64,000 bases of DNA from Podospora bellae-mahoneyi (GCF_035222275.1 NC_085884.1:372001-436000); one strand, 5' to 3'. Positions 21,901-33,064 are shown, counted from the stretch's first letter. Notes: generated by a model not told the origin, from the letters alone. Program-made: numbers and translations.

Positions 21901-22269
21901 ATGGTCCTCCTCTCCAACCTCCTGACCCTCCTCGTCTCCCTAATCCACATATACATCCTCCTCCTCGAAACAACCCTCTGGACACATCCCGCCTACGGCC
22001 GCAAGATATTCCGGATGACAGAGGAATTCGCACAGCAGACAAGATTGTTGGCGGTGAATCAGGGGGTCTATAACGGGTTTTTGGCATTGGGCCTGCTCTG
22101 GGGGATATGGCATCCTGTGCCGATGGTCGGGCAGCAGGTCAAGTTGTTTTTCCTCGGTTGTGTCTCTTTTGCTGGTGGGGTTGGCGCGTTGACTGTGGGG
22201 AGGAGGGTTTTTTGGGTGCAGAGTGTGCCTGCGATGGTGGCGGGGATTGCGGTTGTGGCTTGGGGGTAG
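21901..22269 (+). CDS. DUF1304 family small membrane protein
   Basis: 122 residues, single exon, ATG in CCATGG-like context (AACCATGG). Four hydrophobic segments. The order LIHIYILLLETTLW, FAQQTRLLAVNQGVYNGFLA, KLFFLGC and a final hydrophobic helix is the DUF1304 pattern, a family of small integral membrane proteins found in bacteria and fungi with no known function. Length is usual for the family. Codon use changes from C-rich at the 5' end to G/T-rich further on, as in several genes here. Confidence 0.8.
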   Translation: MVLLSNLLTLLVSLIHIYILLLETTLWTHPAYGRKIFRMTEEFAQQTRLLAVNQGVYNGFLALGLLWGIWHPVPMVGQQVKLFFLGCVSFAGGVGALTVGRRVFWVQSVPAMVAGIAVVAWG

Positions 22270-22700
22270 GAGGGTGGTGGTGGTCACGGTGGTTGGAAGT
22301 TTAGGGAACAGATTGGGCACATGTTCGCGATTGGAGGCTTGAAAAAATTCTGGTAACTTTGTTCTTGGTGTCTGAATCACACTCATGGTCTTCTTCTGGA
22401 GCTGGGCTTGGCCGTTATGACAGCATCTCCTCCTGACGTGACCTCTTGACACGAATTCCGGTGACCACGCGTCGTGTGCTGCGCTCATGGTCATCCCCAG
22501 TCTGTCGCCCACCTCGCTGCATGATAGCAGCGTAGTGGCTGGAACGCCTGTTGGCGGCGAAGGATGCGAGTCGGAAGCGGCGCAGTCCCGCTCCGAGGTC
22601 TTTGTTGGCGCGGACTTCGCCGTGTCCAAGCAGCCTTTTTTCTAGAGCAACTGCCAGGAGGGCACTTATGAGTTTTTTTTTTTTTTCTCGAATTTACCGC
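22270..22700. other. Intergenic region with a T run
   Basis: 431 bp between two converging genes; a run of about 14 T lies near 22673-22686, next to the end of the minus-strand gene. Nothing else seen. Confidence 0.45.
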
Positions 22701-23958
22701 TCATCCCAGGTGCGACACCCAAACGTCGCTTTGCTTGCCCTTCATGGCCCCAGCTGGTCCCGAGGGCCTATATCCGTGTTCCTGCATCGAGACGGCGTCG
22801 AGTTCGGGACTTGGCCAGGCAGTGTTGACGGTTGTTTCCAGAGGGCAGTAGACTTGCGCGCAGCTGTCATCGCCATCCCGCTGAGACCTGTGCTCCGTAA
22901 AAGTCATCGCACCAAACGACCTGCCGAACGACCTTCCCATCGTTGCCCTCGCTCCTGACGACACCTTGGTGCTCGGGGGAGTCCTGATCTTCCTCCAAAT
23001 CACAGCCAGTGCCGGCATGCAACTGACGATAACTCCGACGGTGATTTCGGCGATGGCGGTTGACCACAAGGGCACCCCGTACGTATCGTTGAGCTCCTTG
23101 TAATACCAAACCACTCGGTAGTGAAGTGTCAGGATACTCGAGATCAACCCAAAGAGCCCAACCAAGAACATTGCGGATACGGCCAGCTTGCGCTTCAAGG
23201 GAAGCCTCAGGCTCCAAACTGCCGGCAACGGCAGAATTATCATGCCCACATCGACGATCACAGACCCAATACCCATGATGAGCCAATAGAGCCGGCCTTT
23301 GAAGCACCGAGGCTGAGAAAATGCCATGAGATAGCTGAAAACGTCTTGGCCGGTCGTTGGCGAGCAGTTGACCGCCGTAGCGATGGCTACCGAAAACTGA
23401 AAGGCGAATAGGAGCACGATGCTGATCGTTGTTGCCATTCTCATCCATCGAAGAACGCTGAAGATGTTGTAGTAGAGAAGAAGGACCGAGCATTTAACGA
23501 AGAACTGCGCCATGGGCGTGATTACTTGGAACAAATGGGCAGACACGAGGTGGATCTTTTTGAAGTCTCCCAGTCGGACATTCCAGGTCTGTATCGCGTA
23601 AGGACTCTTGCCTGTCATTGCTATAGACGAAGAAATTGTCAGCACGGTCGCTTTGACTTGGTGAGGCACAAGCCGTACCGCATATGGTTATCGTCACCGC
23701 AGCGAGGCTGGTGACGAGGCCCGTATAGAACACCAGCTCGTGGATGCGGTTCGCCCGTTGGCCCAACCATGTTGTCGAAAAGATTCGGGCGGCCGTAAAA
23801 GCGAGCATAAGTGCTGTGCAGAATCCATCGAGAACAAAAATTTGCCAAGCATCCGACGTCGGATCGTCAAGGTTTGCTGTCACCCCAGGCGGCGGTGCTG
23901 CCATCGGGAAGTCAGCGGCGAGTGCCATGATTTCTGGGGTCATCTTTGACGTGTCCAT
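22701..23958 (-). CDS. Fungal rhodopsin-domain (PTH11/SAT4-like) integral membrane protein
   Basis: Exons 23958-23679 and 23620-22701, intron 23621-23678 (GTACGG donor, GCTGAC branch, CTATAG acceptor, phase 1), give 399 residues. Seven hydrophobic spans fit the fungal 'rhodopsin domain' family: the pattern includes FFVKCSVLLLYYNIFSVLRWMR, the conserved Cys in AVNCSPT, CFKGRLYWLIMGIGSVIVDVGM, and LPLPAVWSLRLPLKRKLAVSAMFLVG. The tail after the last span is cytosolic and polar. Members are putative non-canonical GPCR-like proteins; most lack assigned ligands. The CFEM domain of classical PTH11 is absent. The intron is needed to join the first two spans to the rest. Confidence 0.8.
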
Positions 23959-25089
23959 CGTGACGGTTGAGCCTTTTGGCCAACTTCAAGTTGTCGTGAA
24001 CTGTTCGCCGCAAACCAGAGCGTCACCAGGGCAAATCCGGAGGAGGAGAACAACCATCTTTTAGATGCCTACTCGATTGCTCGGGTTGGCCTCCGACGCG
24101 GTGAGTTACATCGCTTCAGGCAGAGTGAAGCACTGCCAACGACCAACGCTCTTTTTGGTGAGAACATTCTCTAGTAAGGTTGCGATGGGGCACAGAGCAA
24201 GAGTTGGGCAATGGTCGCCGGGCATGGCCCAATGAAAAGTTGGCTGCAGATGGAGACCGGATGGCGGTGCCTCACAAGCGCATAGGGTGCAGAGCCACCA
24301 GGCACCCCTTGGCCTATAGCGCGTCACCATAACAAGGCCAGACATTGCCAACCGCATTTACGCTCAGTTCAGGGGGATAAGAGTCAGCCCCCAACTCCGC
24401 CACTTAACAAGCGCTGAGGCTGGGGAATGAACCTCACTGGTGGCCGCCAACAGCACCCTTCGAGCCCGAGGATGAGTCGAGTATGATGGATGTATGGATG
24501 TTACGAGTGGCCCTCGGTCAGCCAATGGCTGTGGTTTCCTTACTCAGCTTTTTCCCAGCTTTGAAGGCATGGCCGTCTTGTGAATATGAAAAGGCAGCGC
24601 TTGGCCTTGGCCATGTACTGATTATGTATGTCACTGCATTCGGTACAGAATCGGTGACTCTTAAACACGCCAGCCACTTCGTCTGATGTTGAAAACGTTC
24701 CGTGAGAGGTGACACCTACTTGCATCTTGAACTTGTATTTGAAACTCGCCATTGATATGAACATTGTTGCATCTTTCACCATGTCCCCTCGCACCGTAAC
24801 GATCCCGCGTGTCCACCAAGACCGTGGCAAGAGTGTGTACTACATGGAAACATGAAAACATAAATGAGATGGCTGGCACGCTTTAAGCTGTCTAAGCCTT
24901 CTCACGACTCAAGGATATATATCACCTACCTAACCACCTACTACCGTACCTACCTGGTGTCCATCATACCCGTGCTTTATCACCAGCTCCAACAGCTTCC
25001 ACGCGCATTACGATATTCTAACCTCATCGCTATACTCTCAGCACTATCGACCCACTACACCACTTTCGCTGCTTCACCACACCTTCACT

Positions 25090-25254
25090 ATGCCCTGTCA
25101 CAAGAAAGACGACGAGTTTAAGGAGGACAACAAGATGGAGGACAAGGCCGACACAATCACCAAGGACAAGGAGAAGACTTCGGACAGTTCCCCTGCCGTC
25201 CCCAAGATGATGGGAACTTGCCGAAAATGCAAGATTCCTTGCTTAGTTACCTGA
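25090..25254 (+). CDS. Candidate small protein, charged with a CxxC-type C-terminus
   Basis: ATG to TGA, 54 residues, not matching any family I know. It is rich in Lys/Asp/Glu (HKKDDEFKEDNKMEDKADT) and ends in MGTCRKCKIPCLVT. The base pattern looks coding (few C/T-ending stops, strong charge bias) and the upstream 200 bp is C/T-rich like a fungal promoter. It may be the first exon of a longer gene. Weak call. Confidence 0.3.
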   Translation: MPCHKKDDEFKEDNKMEDKADTITKDKEKTSDSSPAVPKMMGTCRKCKIPCLVT

Positions 25255-26085
25255 GAGTCGAGGGAGTCAGTTCTCACCTCAGACTTTCTCATTCTTGCCC
25301 AACCTCGGACATATCGTATTCTCTGGCATGTAAGCCTCTTCGTTCTGGAAGCCCCAACAGAAAGAAAAGACGGGCTTTGTTCGTTTGACGATCGAATCTT
25401 TGCCTTGAGCACAGAGTTGCATATACGTAGCACGATAGGAATGAAACCCAAGTGACTCAACATCGAGCCATGAGATTTCTGGAGACATATCGCTCACCTT
25501 CGGTGTACGTATGTGGACAGGATCTCGAGGTCGAGTTTTATCCGTTCTTTTTCTCCAAAACAATAAATATCTGCTCAATGGCCGTCAAGGTGCACGGGTG
25601 GCACTGAGATCTCGAAAGACGTTCCCTAAAGCTGCCTGAATAGCCCCGGACTCAGGTATCCGTTTACAGTGCCAACAAGGTGCTGTGGTGCCCACGGACA
25701 TATGTAGCACTTGGCGTTGTCGATACGTCCGATACTTTTGCGATACTCTAGCGAACATTCCGATGCAAGGTACACTTGAAAGGTCCTGTCAGGTTTCACA
25801 ACATTAGTTCTGGACACAAGGGCCACCCCTGATGAGGACAGAACGGCAGAAGCTTGTCCTACACCGAGGATGGACAGTTAAGGCACGATACCTAGCCAGG
25901 TCTACCTGAGGCCTCTCAAACATTCACAACGACTTCCCAATCTTCACGAAAGGTGTTTCGTTTCTATCAGCAAGTATCTTCATTAGAATCGCAGCATGTG
26001 CAATCGGACCCAAAACACTGCAGGAGACTGCCGCCATGATGGCCGCGTACGATGGGGAGTAGGCCTACAAAGCCAGACAGGAGGG

Positions 26086-26238
26086 GATGGCCGGGGACGA
26101 GACCGACGCAACAGCAAACAGCGATGCCAAACCTTCAGAGACTTCTATTGCCGGCCCCAAACGCGAAGGGGCAGAACCTGAGAGCATTTGTCCATGTTGT
26201 AAGGCGAATTGTCCTAGCTGGGCTTATAGGAAGCAGTG
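26086..26238 (+). CDS. Candidate small protein with a C-terminal cysteine motif
   Basis: About 50 residues from an ATG, ending ESICPCCKANCPSWAYRKQ. The acidic, Ala/Ser-rich body and a final Cys cluster loosely resemble the candidate at 25090, about 1 kb upstream. A TAG lies just upstream in frame, so either this ATG is the start or an upstream exon exists. Weak call. Confidence 0.22.
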
Positions 26239-26919
26239 AAGGCCCCTGTTGATAGTGGGGCTGAAAATGGTGAAGGCATGATTTGAGCGGAGGAGCAAAT
26301 TTGTCATTTGGGGATTCTCGACTACTGTTTTGATGAGAATACACGTGTTTGGTTGCAGGGCGTATTTCGAGCCAGATATAGAAGATTGTTCATTTTGGTC
26401 AAGCCTAGAGACGGTGATTGCGACTGACAATCCTTGACTACGCTTTGCTTCATCCACAATGTACCCCGACCATCCTGTCAACCAGTCGCAGCGGAATAAG
26501 AACTCAATCCGGCTGGATGGCCTGGACCTCAGCAGTACGTAGGTGCGTTCCTAGCCATTCTACACTATCACTGTAGAACGCTTATCGCGCGTGTTTCATG
26601 TCAGGGCGGCCCGGATGTCAAAGGAATAACGCGCCTATCTATGTCCAACTTAAGAATCCGCGCTCGTTTCTTTGTGACTCCTCAGGGGCGTGCCTGGCCC
26701 TCTGCCGAGATATAGATAGAACAAAGCCAGTAATGTGGCTTCAAAGAGCGGCCGGGCTCGTACCCATCGGCAAATATTGGAATTTAGTGTCACGAGGAGA
26801 AGGATCATCGTCATAATAAAGAGATCAATAGACTACTTTCCATGAGCAATGGGTCTCACCTGCGTCACCTTGCGGGCTGGAACAGTGCCTTTGTCGGAGA
26901 TGCTATTTCAACCTATTCA

Positions 26920-26925
26920 TATAAG
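26920..26925 (+). promoter_or_regulatory. TATA-like box of the Pro/Thr-rich secreted protein gene
   Basis: TATAAG about 80 bp before the ATG at 27005. Confidence 0.35.
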
Positions 26926-27004
26926 GCCGGCCCGGCGCTCTTCTCATCCAAAGACCATCTTTTGACTTCTCTTGTCATCTCTGTCCGCTTCCAAAAAAGA
27001 AACC

Positions 27005-27970
27005 ATGAGAATTCCATCCGCCATCGCTGCCATCCTAGTGGCCGTTGCCTCTTTCTCCCCCGCTGGTGCCGTCCCCGTCGTTAGCGACGTCGAAGCCCGC
27101 GAGGCTGACCCATGGGGCCCGGTCTGCTTTTATGTTGCTAGACAGCCCAAGAAGCCTTGCACCTACTGGAAGCAAAAGAGACAGGACACGCCGGTCATCA
27201 CCAAGATGGGTCCCGGTCATGTCTATGTCCCACCTCTCCGATTCGGCGGTCTTGGTCACGTCTCTGTTGCTCCTCTCCCTGCGACCAGGGTTCAGGTCAT
27301 CCCCATTGAGGACCCAACTCCGGCTCCGGCACCGACTGGCAAGCTTCAGGTCATTCCTATTGAGAAGAGAGCCCCTGAGCCAACGTTCGTAACCATCTTT
27401 ACCGTTCCTCTTCTGACCAGTCTGCTGACACCGGGTGTTACAGTCAGGCCCACGTTTAAGACGACGATCACCATCTCGCCAGAGGCCACCTCCACCAGGC
27501 TGTTCACTATGACGCCTATCAGAGTGATCACCGTCACCCAGACAATTAGGCCGACTAGCCCTATTCCAACGTTCACCAGCACATCCACTGCACCGCCAAG
27601 ATCGATCCCAACGTTCACCATTACATCCATTCCCACGCCTGCTGAGCCGACCTTGGAGAAACCTACCAACATCGGTTTGACCTCCACCTTCGAGCCTCCG
27701 CCTACCCTGGAGGTACCAACCAACATCGATCCGACTTCCACATTCAAGCCAAGTCCACCTCCAAGTCCAACTTTGACTTCCAGCCTGAACTTGGGTCCTC
27801 TGGTACCTCCCACCACAACCCCAACGCCATCCTCAACACCCATCGCAATCCCCACCGAGGAATCGAAATTCAGTTCTCAACTCACCTTTCCACTACTTCC
27901 TCCCGTTACTGCTCGCGCATTACATCCTTCCCACAAGGAGGTGATCATCGAGCTGAAGCCGGACGTTTAA
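27005..27970 (+). CDS. Secreted Pro/Thr/Ser-rich protein
   Basis: From the ATG at 27005 (AACCATGAG) the protein has 321 residues. The first ~22 are a signal peptide (hydrophobic AIAAILVAVASFSPAGA). The rest is dominated by Pro, Thr and Ser with no known domain, suggesting an extended, O-glycosylated wall or extracellular protein. Two dibasic KR sites (KQKRQDTP and IEKRAPEP) could be cut by a Kex2-type protease, and a VQVIPIE/LQVIPIE element occurs twice, just before and after a short Pro/Ala linker. A second imperfect repeat, LEKPTNIGLTSTFEPP / LEVPTNIDPTSTFKPS, occurs later. Function unknown. An upstream in-frame start (26972) would hide the signal peptide and is rejected. Confidence 0.65.
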   Translation: MRIPSAIAAILVAVASFSPAGAVPVVSDVEAREADPWGPVCFYVARQPKKPCTYWKQKRQDTPVITKMGPGHVYVPPLRFGGLGHVSVAPLPATRVQVIPIEDPTPAPAPTGKLQVIPIEKRAPEPTFVTIFTVPLLTSLLTPGVTVRPTFKTTITISPEATSTRLFTMTPIRVITVTQTIRPTSPIPTFTSTSTAPPRSIPTFTITSIPTPAEPTLEKPTNIGLTSTFEPPPTLEVPTNIDPTSTFKPSPPPSPTLTSSLNLGPLVPPTTTPTPSSTPIAIPTEESKFSSQLTFPLLPPVTARALHPSHKEVIIELKPDV

Positions 27971-28060
27971 ACCTGTCTTTTCCTTTCTTTGCAGATATAG
28001 TAATCCAAAAAAAAAATGAATACAAGAATGACTTCAACCAATCTTCGTGACATCCCTCCC

Positions 28061-29641
28061 CTATTCATCCCCAAAGTCCTCCGTAACCATCCTAAAGACC
28101 TTATCCCCCTTATCAACCCTCACCACCCACCTCCATCCCTCCTCCACTCCCTCCCTCCTCTTGATATCAACCTCAACATCCCTATCAGGAGCCATAATCT
28201 GCCCCGCAGCCCCCGTATTCCAACTGGTCGGCGCCTCCCACCCTTTTTCCTTGTCCACCGGCTCCATCTCCAACCTCGCGACAAAAGCCGCCACCACAGC
28301 CAAAATCTCATTCGTAGCAAAGTGCCTTCCGGGGCAAAGCGTCTTGCCTCCTCCAAAGGTCCTAAAACAGCTCTCCTTCGGGCGAGAAGATTTGTTTTCG
28401 GGCAGGAACCTCTCCGGGACAAAATCGTTGACGTTCTCCCCCCAGAGCTTCGGGTCAGAGTGGACTACCCTAGTGGGCATCTGGATGAGCGCGCCTTTCT
28501 TGAGGAGATACCCGTCCAGGTACGTGTCCTGCGTGACTTCCCTCACTGGCGTGCCCATCCCCACACAACGAAGTGTTTCCTGGTAGGAGGACAGCAGCAG
28601 AGGGCAGCTGGCTTTCAACGTGACAATGTTGATGGTCCTTGTGACCGTCCCGTCCTCGCCACGAGCAGTCTCAATGCACGCCTCCACTTCAGCCCGGATG
28701 GACGCCAAAAGGGCAGGGTCGGCGTGGACGTAGAACAAGGTCCAAAAGGCAGCGGGGATGGTGTTGACCATGATGGCGATCGTGCCCCCGATTTCGATCT
28801 TGGCGATGTCCTCGACGGGGAGCTTATTCCGTGTGGCGACACCGTAGCGGAGGCGGGTGAGGAGGGAGGCCGACTCCTGCCCGTTGGAGGTGTAGTATTT
28901 GTAAAAGGCTTGGGCGACCTTGGCTCGGGCGGCGATGGCTTTGCGGGCGAAGAGGGCGGGGAGGATGTTGATGATGATGGGCATGATGCCTTGCTCGAAT
29001 TCCCAGAAGGCGTCGGCGATCGACTGGTCGTCGTAGGGGTTCATAGGGCCGTAGACGGCTCTGGTCGTGGCCGAGGTGAGGGTTGTGCGAAGCCAGGAGT
29101 AGAGTTTTATGCGTTTTGTTTGGCCAATGGGGGGTTCGAGCAAGTCGAGAGAGCTGGAGACTTCACGTAACATGTCGCGGTTCATCTCGTCAATGTTGGA
29201 TGGTTTGGTTCCTTCTCTCAAAGCGATGTGGCTTTCGTGAGCAACGCCGTGGTCACCGTCATCGCCGTAGACGTTGTGCTGTAAGATGGCGTCTGATTCC
29301 TTGCTGCTGCCGGCTATGATGCTTGAGAATTTCATGAGGATGGGGTCGATGGAGAAGGCTCGGTGTTGCCTTTGTATCGACTGGATCAAGTCTGGACTTG
29401 AAACGACGTACATCTTCTGTCCTGGGAGCGGCACAGTGAAGATTGGCGCTCCAGTTGCTGCATAGACATCAGAGTAATAGTGGTAGGTTCGCTTGTATAA
29501 CCCAATCATGTGGCTGATGATTGGAATACGCTGAGGAGCGAGTGGAGGTTCGCGCGGGTCGTAGTCGAGGAGCTTGCGAATGGCCAAGTACCCCAGGGTC
29601 ACAGCCCCGGAGACGGTGGCAAGCCACAGTCTTGGGTCCAT
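28061..29641 (-). CDS. Cytochrome P450, CYP7/CYP8-like
   Basis: Single exon, 526 residues with an N-terminal hydrophobic anchor. Heme loop FGGGKTLCPGR with the Cys ligand, K-helix YQETLR (ExxR), and PERF are present. The I-helix region reads GGTIAIMVNTIPAAFW: the usual acidic-Thr pair (A-G-x-D/E-T) is replaced, as in the prostacyclin-synthase/7-alpha-hydroxylase-like P450s, to which the N-terminal GLYKRTYHYYSDVYAATGAPIFTV and the FGGGKTLCPGRHFA loop also point. Such enzymes may act on peroxides or sterols rather than by normal O2 activation; the substrate is unknown. The stop lies 91 bp from that of the convergent Pro/Thr-rich gene. Confidence 0.82.
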   Translation of the reverse strand: MDPRLWLATVSGAVTLGYLAIRKLLDYDPREPPLAPQRIPIISHMIGLYKRTYHYYSDVYAATGAPIFTVPLPGQKMYVVSSPDLIQSIQRQHRAFSIDPILMKFSSIIAGSSKESDAILQHNVYGDDGDHGVAHESHIALREGTKPSNIDEMNRDMLREVSSSLDLLEPPIGQTKRIKLYSWLRTTLTSATTRAVYGPMNPYDDQSIADAFWEFEQGIMPIIINILPALFARKAIAARAKVAQAFYKYYTSNGQESASLLTRLRYGVATRNKLPVEDIAKIEIGGTIAIMVNTIPAAFWTLFYVHADPALLASIRAEVEACIETARGEDGTVTRTINIVTLKASCPLLLSSYQETLRCVGMGTPVREVTQDTYLDGYLLKKGALIQMPTRVVHSDPKLWGENVNDFVPERFLPENKSSRPKESCFRTFGGGKTLCPGRHFATNEILAVVAAFVARLEMEPVDKEKGWEAPTSWNTGAAGQIMAPDRDVEVDIKRREGVEEGWRWVVRVDKGDKVFRMVTEDFGDE

Positions 29642-30923
29642 CGTAACTGCGATGTTGGCGATGGTGAAGCTTGACAGTGGTGATGTTGATGCGGGGAAAA
29701 AAGAGTTTAAATTGACCTTTGTGGGACGTCAGCTTCGTGCCTGAAGCTCTGTTGGCTCTGCCCCCCCCCTGTAGGGCTGTAAGCGTGGCGTTCTTGAACA
29801 GGTCTAAGACATCGGCGGTGGTCCAATCGGCAACATTGTAGATAAGCGTTGACGGTGAGCGCCGCCAACAAAGTCGCAACGCATTGTGTGTTGTTTCTCT
29901 GGGGAAATCCGAAGCTGGGAATGTTGGTTGTTTTATTGGATGTGGAAGGAAGAGTGGAAGCACGAGAACAGAGCCTGGTCCCACGCAAAAGGTCGGCTCG
30001 ACTTCGATCTATGGAAAAGTTCAGTTACAAGCACGTCCGAATCTCTAATGCACTTTTACCAACCAACAACAAGCCAAGATAATAGATGTCCATTTCACCA
30101 CGCCTGCATGAACAACTTGCAAACCACCGTCACGTCTCTTCTCGAACAGTCGTAACTTCGAACCTATCCATGGTCGATGGGACCGGAAGGCGATCGACTC
30201 TACTTTTTCTCCCACTCTCAGATTCCAATGGCAGCCACCTCAGTCCCGTCCCCCAAAGCGGCTTGGAGGGTGATCGCAAGCTTTTCCTCTTTGCACCCTT
30301 TCGAATGTCTTTTTATTCAAAGTTTGTCTCAGAAGCTTGTGCCTGGTGACTTTCAGTTTCCGTTACATCAGAAATCCACTCCTGCTGACGAATTGGCGGG
30401 GACGGTGATTGCAGGACTTTGTTGTTTTACCCTGGAGAATCACCGGATTGGTGGAAATCGGCGATGCTGGAGCCCCACGACACCCACAAAACACTACGCA
30501 AGTCATCGTTCCAGTACCCTGGTATACTTGCCCGACAAGTTATCCGAGGGCGATCACCGTTGGACGGACGCAAGGACGAGAGCGCAAAACCGGCCATGGC
30601 TTCCAAACATGTCTTCGGAACTACTTCACCTAGCGCGGAGAACACGAGGGCAAGGATCTTGGAAAAACACACAAGCGGCCAGGTTTCACCAAGAAAAGAT
30701 TCTCCGCCTTGCTGGAGCAGGACCAGTCTATCTTGAGCAAGGGTATTGCTAATAGGTCGTACATCCACGATTGGAGTGATCAGCAAATCGTGTATAAATC
30801 CTCAGTCATATAACCTTCCGTCCCAAGATGTCGGTTCGCTACTACCAGACCCAGGACCATCCGAGCCTTCCCTGTCAGATCTACTACTCCTTCAAGCGCC
30901 TAACTTGACGACATCGAGCCACC
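29642..30923. other. Intergenic region upstream of P450 and pectate lyase
   Basis: 1.3 kb between divergent genes, holding both promoters. Overlapping short ORFs on the plus strand (30177-30752) show no family pattern. Confidence 0.45.
30793..30798 (+). promoter_or_regulatory. TATA box of the pectate lyase gene
   Basis: TATAAA 126 bp before the ATG at 30924. Confidence 0.4.
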
Positions 30924-32051
30924 ATGAAGCTCCTCGGTCTCAGTGTATTTCTCGCTCTGGCACAGGCCACACCTACCCCTACTCTCCCTGAGGAGAATAC
31001 GGTGAGGCTCGAGAAAAGAGCTAGTATCTCAGAGGCAGCAACTCTGGGATTTGCCTCTTTGAACGGAGGGTCAGTATTATTCCCTTGTCATCTCTCTTTT
31101 TAATCAAGGCCGAGAACTAACAAGCGTTTCCACAGAACGACTGGAGGTGCAGGTGGTACAGTAACGACCGTGTCCACGCTCCCTGAGTTCACCGCCGCTG
31201 TTGGCGAGAAGAATACGGCCCCAACCATCGTGGTAATTCGTGGAGTCATCACGGGCAACGAGAAGGTCCGCATTGGGAGCAACAAGAGTATCATTGGCCT
31301 GCCCGGTTCTGGCCTGAGGGGCATTGGCTTGCACTTCCGCAGACAAAACAACCTCATCGTGCGCAACATCGTCTCCTCCTTTGTTGTGGCGAGCACCGCT
31401 GAGGATGCACTCAAGATCGAGGTCAGCTCCTACCTTTCATTCCTCCTCGCCTGCTAGCAATCGCGCCTACTAACGACCGCCCAACAGGGAAGCACCAACG
31501 TCTGGGTCGACCATTGCGAATTCCACTCCACCCTGAACAGCGACAAGGACTTCTATGACGGCGCTGTTGACTCGTCCCACGGCTCCGACTTCATCACCGT
31601 CTCCCACACCTACTTCCACGACCACTGGAAGACCTCCCTCGTCGGCCATAGCGACAGTAACGGCTCCCAGGATAAAGGTAAGCTGCGCATTACGTACGCC
31701 AACAACTATTGGAAGAACGTGAATTCACGTGCACCGCTTCTCCGCTTCGGAACGGCCCACATCTACAACTCTTTCTACGAGAACATGAGCTCGGCTGTCA
31801 ATACCCGAATGGGCGCTCAGGCGCTAGTTCAGAGCAACGTCTTCCGTAATGTTACGGCTGCCGTCGTCAGCCAGGATTCCAAGGAGGTCGGGTTTGCGGT
31901 TCTGGAGGGCAATGAGCTTGGTGGCGGCCTTGCCAATGCCCCGGCTGGGAACTTGGGGTCGAGCAGCATTCCCTATTCTTTTTCTCTGCTGGGTGCGGGT
32001 GCGGTGCCGTCGAGGGTGCCTGCTGAGGCTGGTGCTATTCTCAAGTTCTGA
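30924..32051 (+). CDS. Secreted pectate lyase, polysaccharide lyase family 1
   Basis: Exons 30924-31069, 31136-31421, 31488-32051; introns of 66 nt each with GT-AG borders and CTAAC-type branch sites; 331 residues. Signal peptide to about residue 16, then a short pro-segment ending at the dibasic KR of VRLEKRAS. The PL1 beta-helix shows TGGAGG near its start, the NVWVDHCEF turn (vWIDH motif), DGAVDSSHGSDFITVSHTYF with Ca-binding acids, and SRAPLLRFG holding the catalytic Arg (RxPxxR). It cleaves de-esterified polygalacturonate by beta-elimination outside the cell. Together with the mannanase it supports growth on plant cell walls. Confidence 0.9.
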
Positions 32052-32221
32052 GTGTCGGTCTTGTGTTGCGGACACATGAACATTATATCATACATGTAAA
32101 TATGCGCAACCTTTGATATACCTATCTTCATCTCATCCTGGCTTTGGCCGACATGTGGTCGTCTTCTAGGAACTCTTTCGGCATGTTCGGTGCTTATCAT
32201 CTCGTCCTGTACCACTTCTTT

Positions 32222-33064
32222 GGTAGTCGGTCTCTAAAAACTTTTCTGTCTCGTCCAAATATGGTTAGTCCAATATCAGGCTCGCTTCACCCTCAGCTCA
32301 CCCTCGGCTCACCTTAAGCTCACCACGCTTACCCTACGCTTATCATTCTCTAAAAACGATAACTTTACGCGACGCTTTCATAGTCCAAATTTGGAGCCTC
32401 CCTCTCCTACAGGGACGAATCCTCCACCAAAACGAAGACCAAGGAATGGGCTCGCCAGCGTATTTGCTCTCCATTTTAGGGGACTCTGGGTCGTGGTAGC
32501 CATTTTAATATAATAAAATCCGTTACTCCCTATCTGCCTACTACGCGACCTTTCTTCTTCCAGTTCTGGCTGTATAAAGAGGCCTTTCCATCCGTCCTAC
32601 CACCTACTACACAACTCTTCTCTTATGACGAACCCCTGTACAGAACCTCTGAAAGGGATACGGGTTGAAGGCTACTTCTGACAATTGGTTCGGTGCAGCT
32701 AAAGAGTGCACAACAAGATGTCTCAATGTAATCACAAGATACAGTAACTACAACTTGAATTGCATACTGCGGAACTATCTATCTACACTAGCCAGTTCCT
32801 CCGTATATATAGACCTCGGGACCCTGAGGTGCTCGCCCTGCTATGGCCCCGATCACTCCTAGCACATTGCATCCTGCGAAGTGCTCGTCGTGCTATGCCT
32901 TTGATCACCCGTAGCATCTTGCATCCTGCAGAGTGCTCGTGCTTCTTGGCGCCATAGCACTTTTGGCCAGCCCTGACTGGCTGCCTCCTGTCTTCCTTAA
33001 TGATTGGCTGGGGACGTCCTGCGCCGCACATACTGCGCGACCTGCCGTTGGGTTAACTGTGACA
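32222..33064 (+). repeat. LTR-like repeat, copy A with extended left flank
   Basis: Aligns base by base with 46924-47722: both start GGTAGTCGGTCTCTAAAAA and share several hundred bases. The inner part, 32626-33064, begins TGACGAACCCC and ends CTGTGACA, i.e. TGTCAC...GGGGTTCGTCA on the other strand, an LTR-like TG...CA pair. The rightmost 250 bp differ from the other copies. Copy differences are mainly C/T and G/A transitions, as from RIP. No gag/pol coding remains and no clear target-site duplication is seen. Confidence 0.7.

Larger units (their letters stand above)
23959..27004. other. 3-kb gene-poor region
   Basis: No long frame, no family match and no clear repeat over about 3 kb. Two very short candidate ORFs ending in Cys motifs (25090-25254 and 26086-26238) are listed separately with low confidence. 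The right edge is the promoter of the Pro/Thr-rich secreted protein. Confidence 0.4.

Noticed and set aside
21441-22073. 210-codon plus-strand ORF overlapping the DUF1304 gene
   Set aside because: Out of frame with the DUF1304 protein, Pro/His/Ser-rich and without domain.
28016-29170. 384-codon plus-strand ORF opposite the CYP7/CYP8-like P450
   Set aside because: Mirror ORF; the minus strand has the heme and ExxR motifs.
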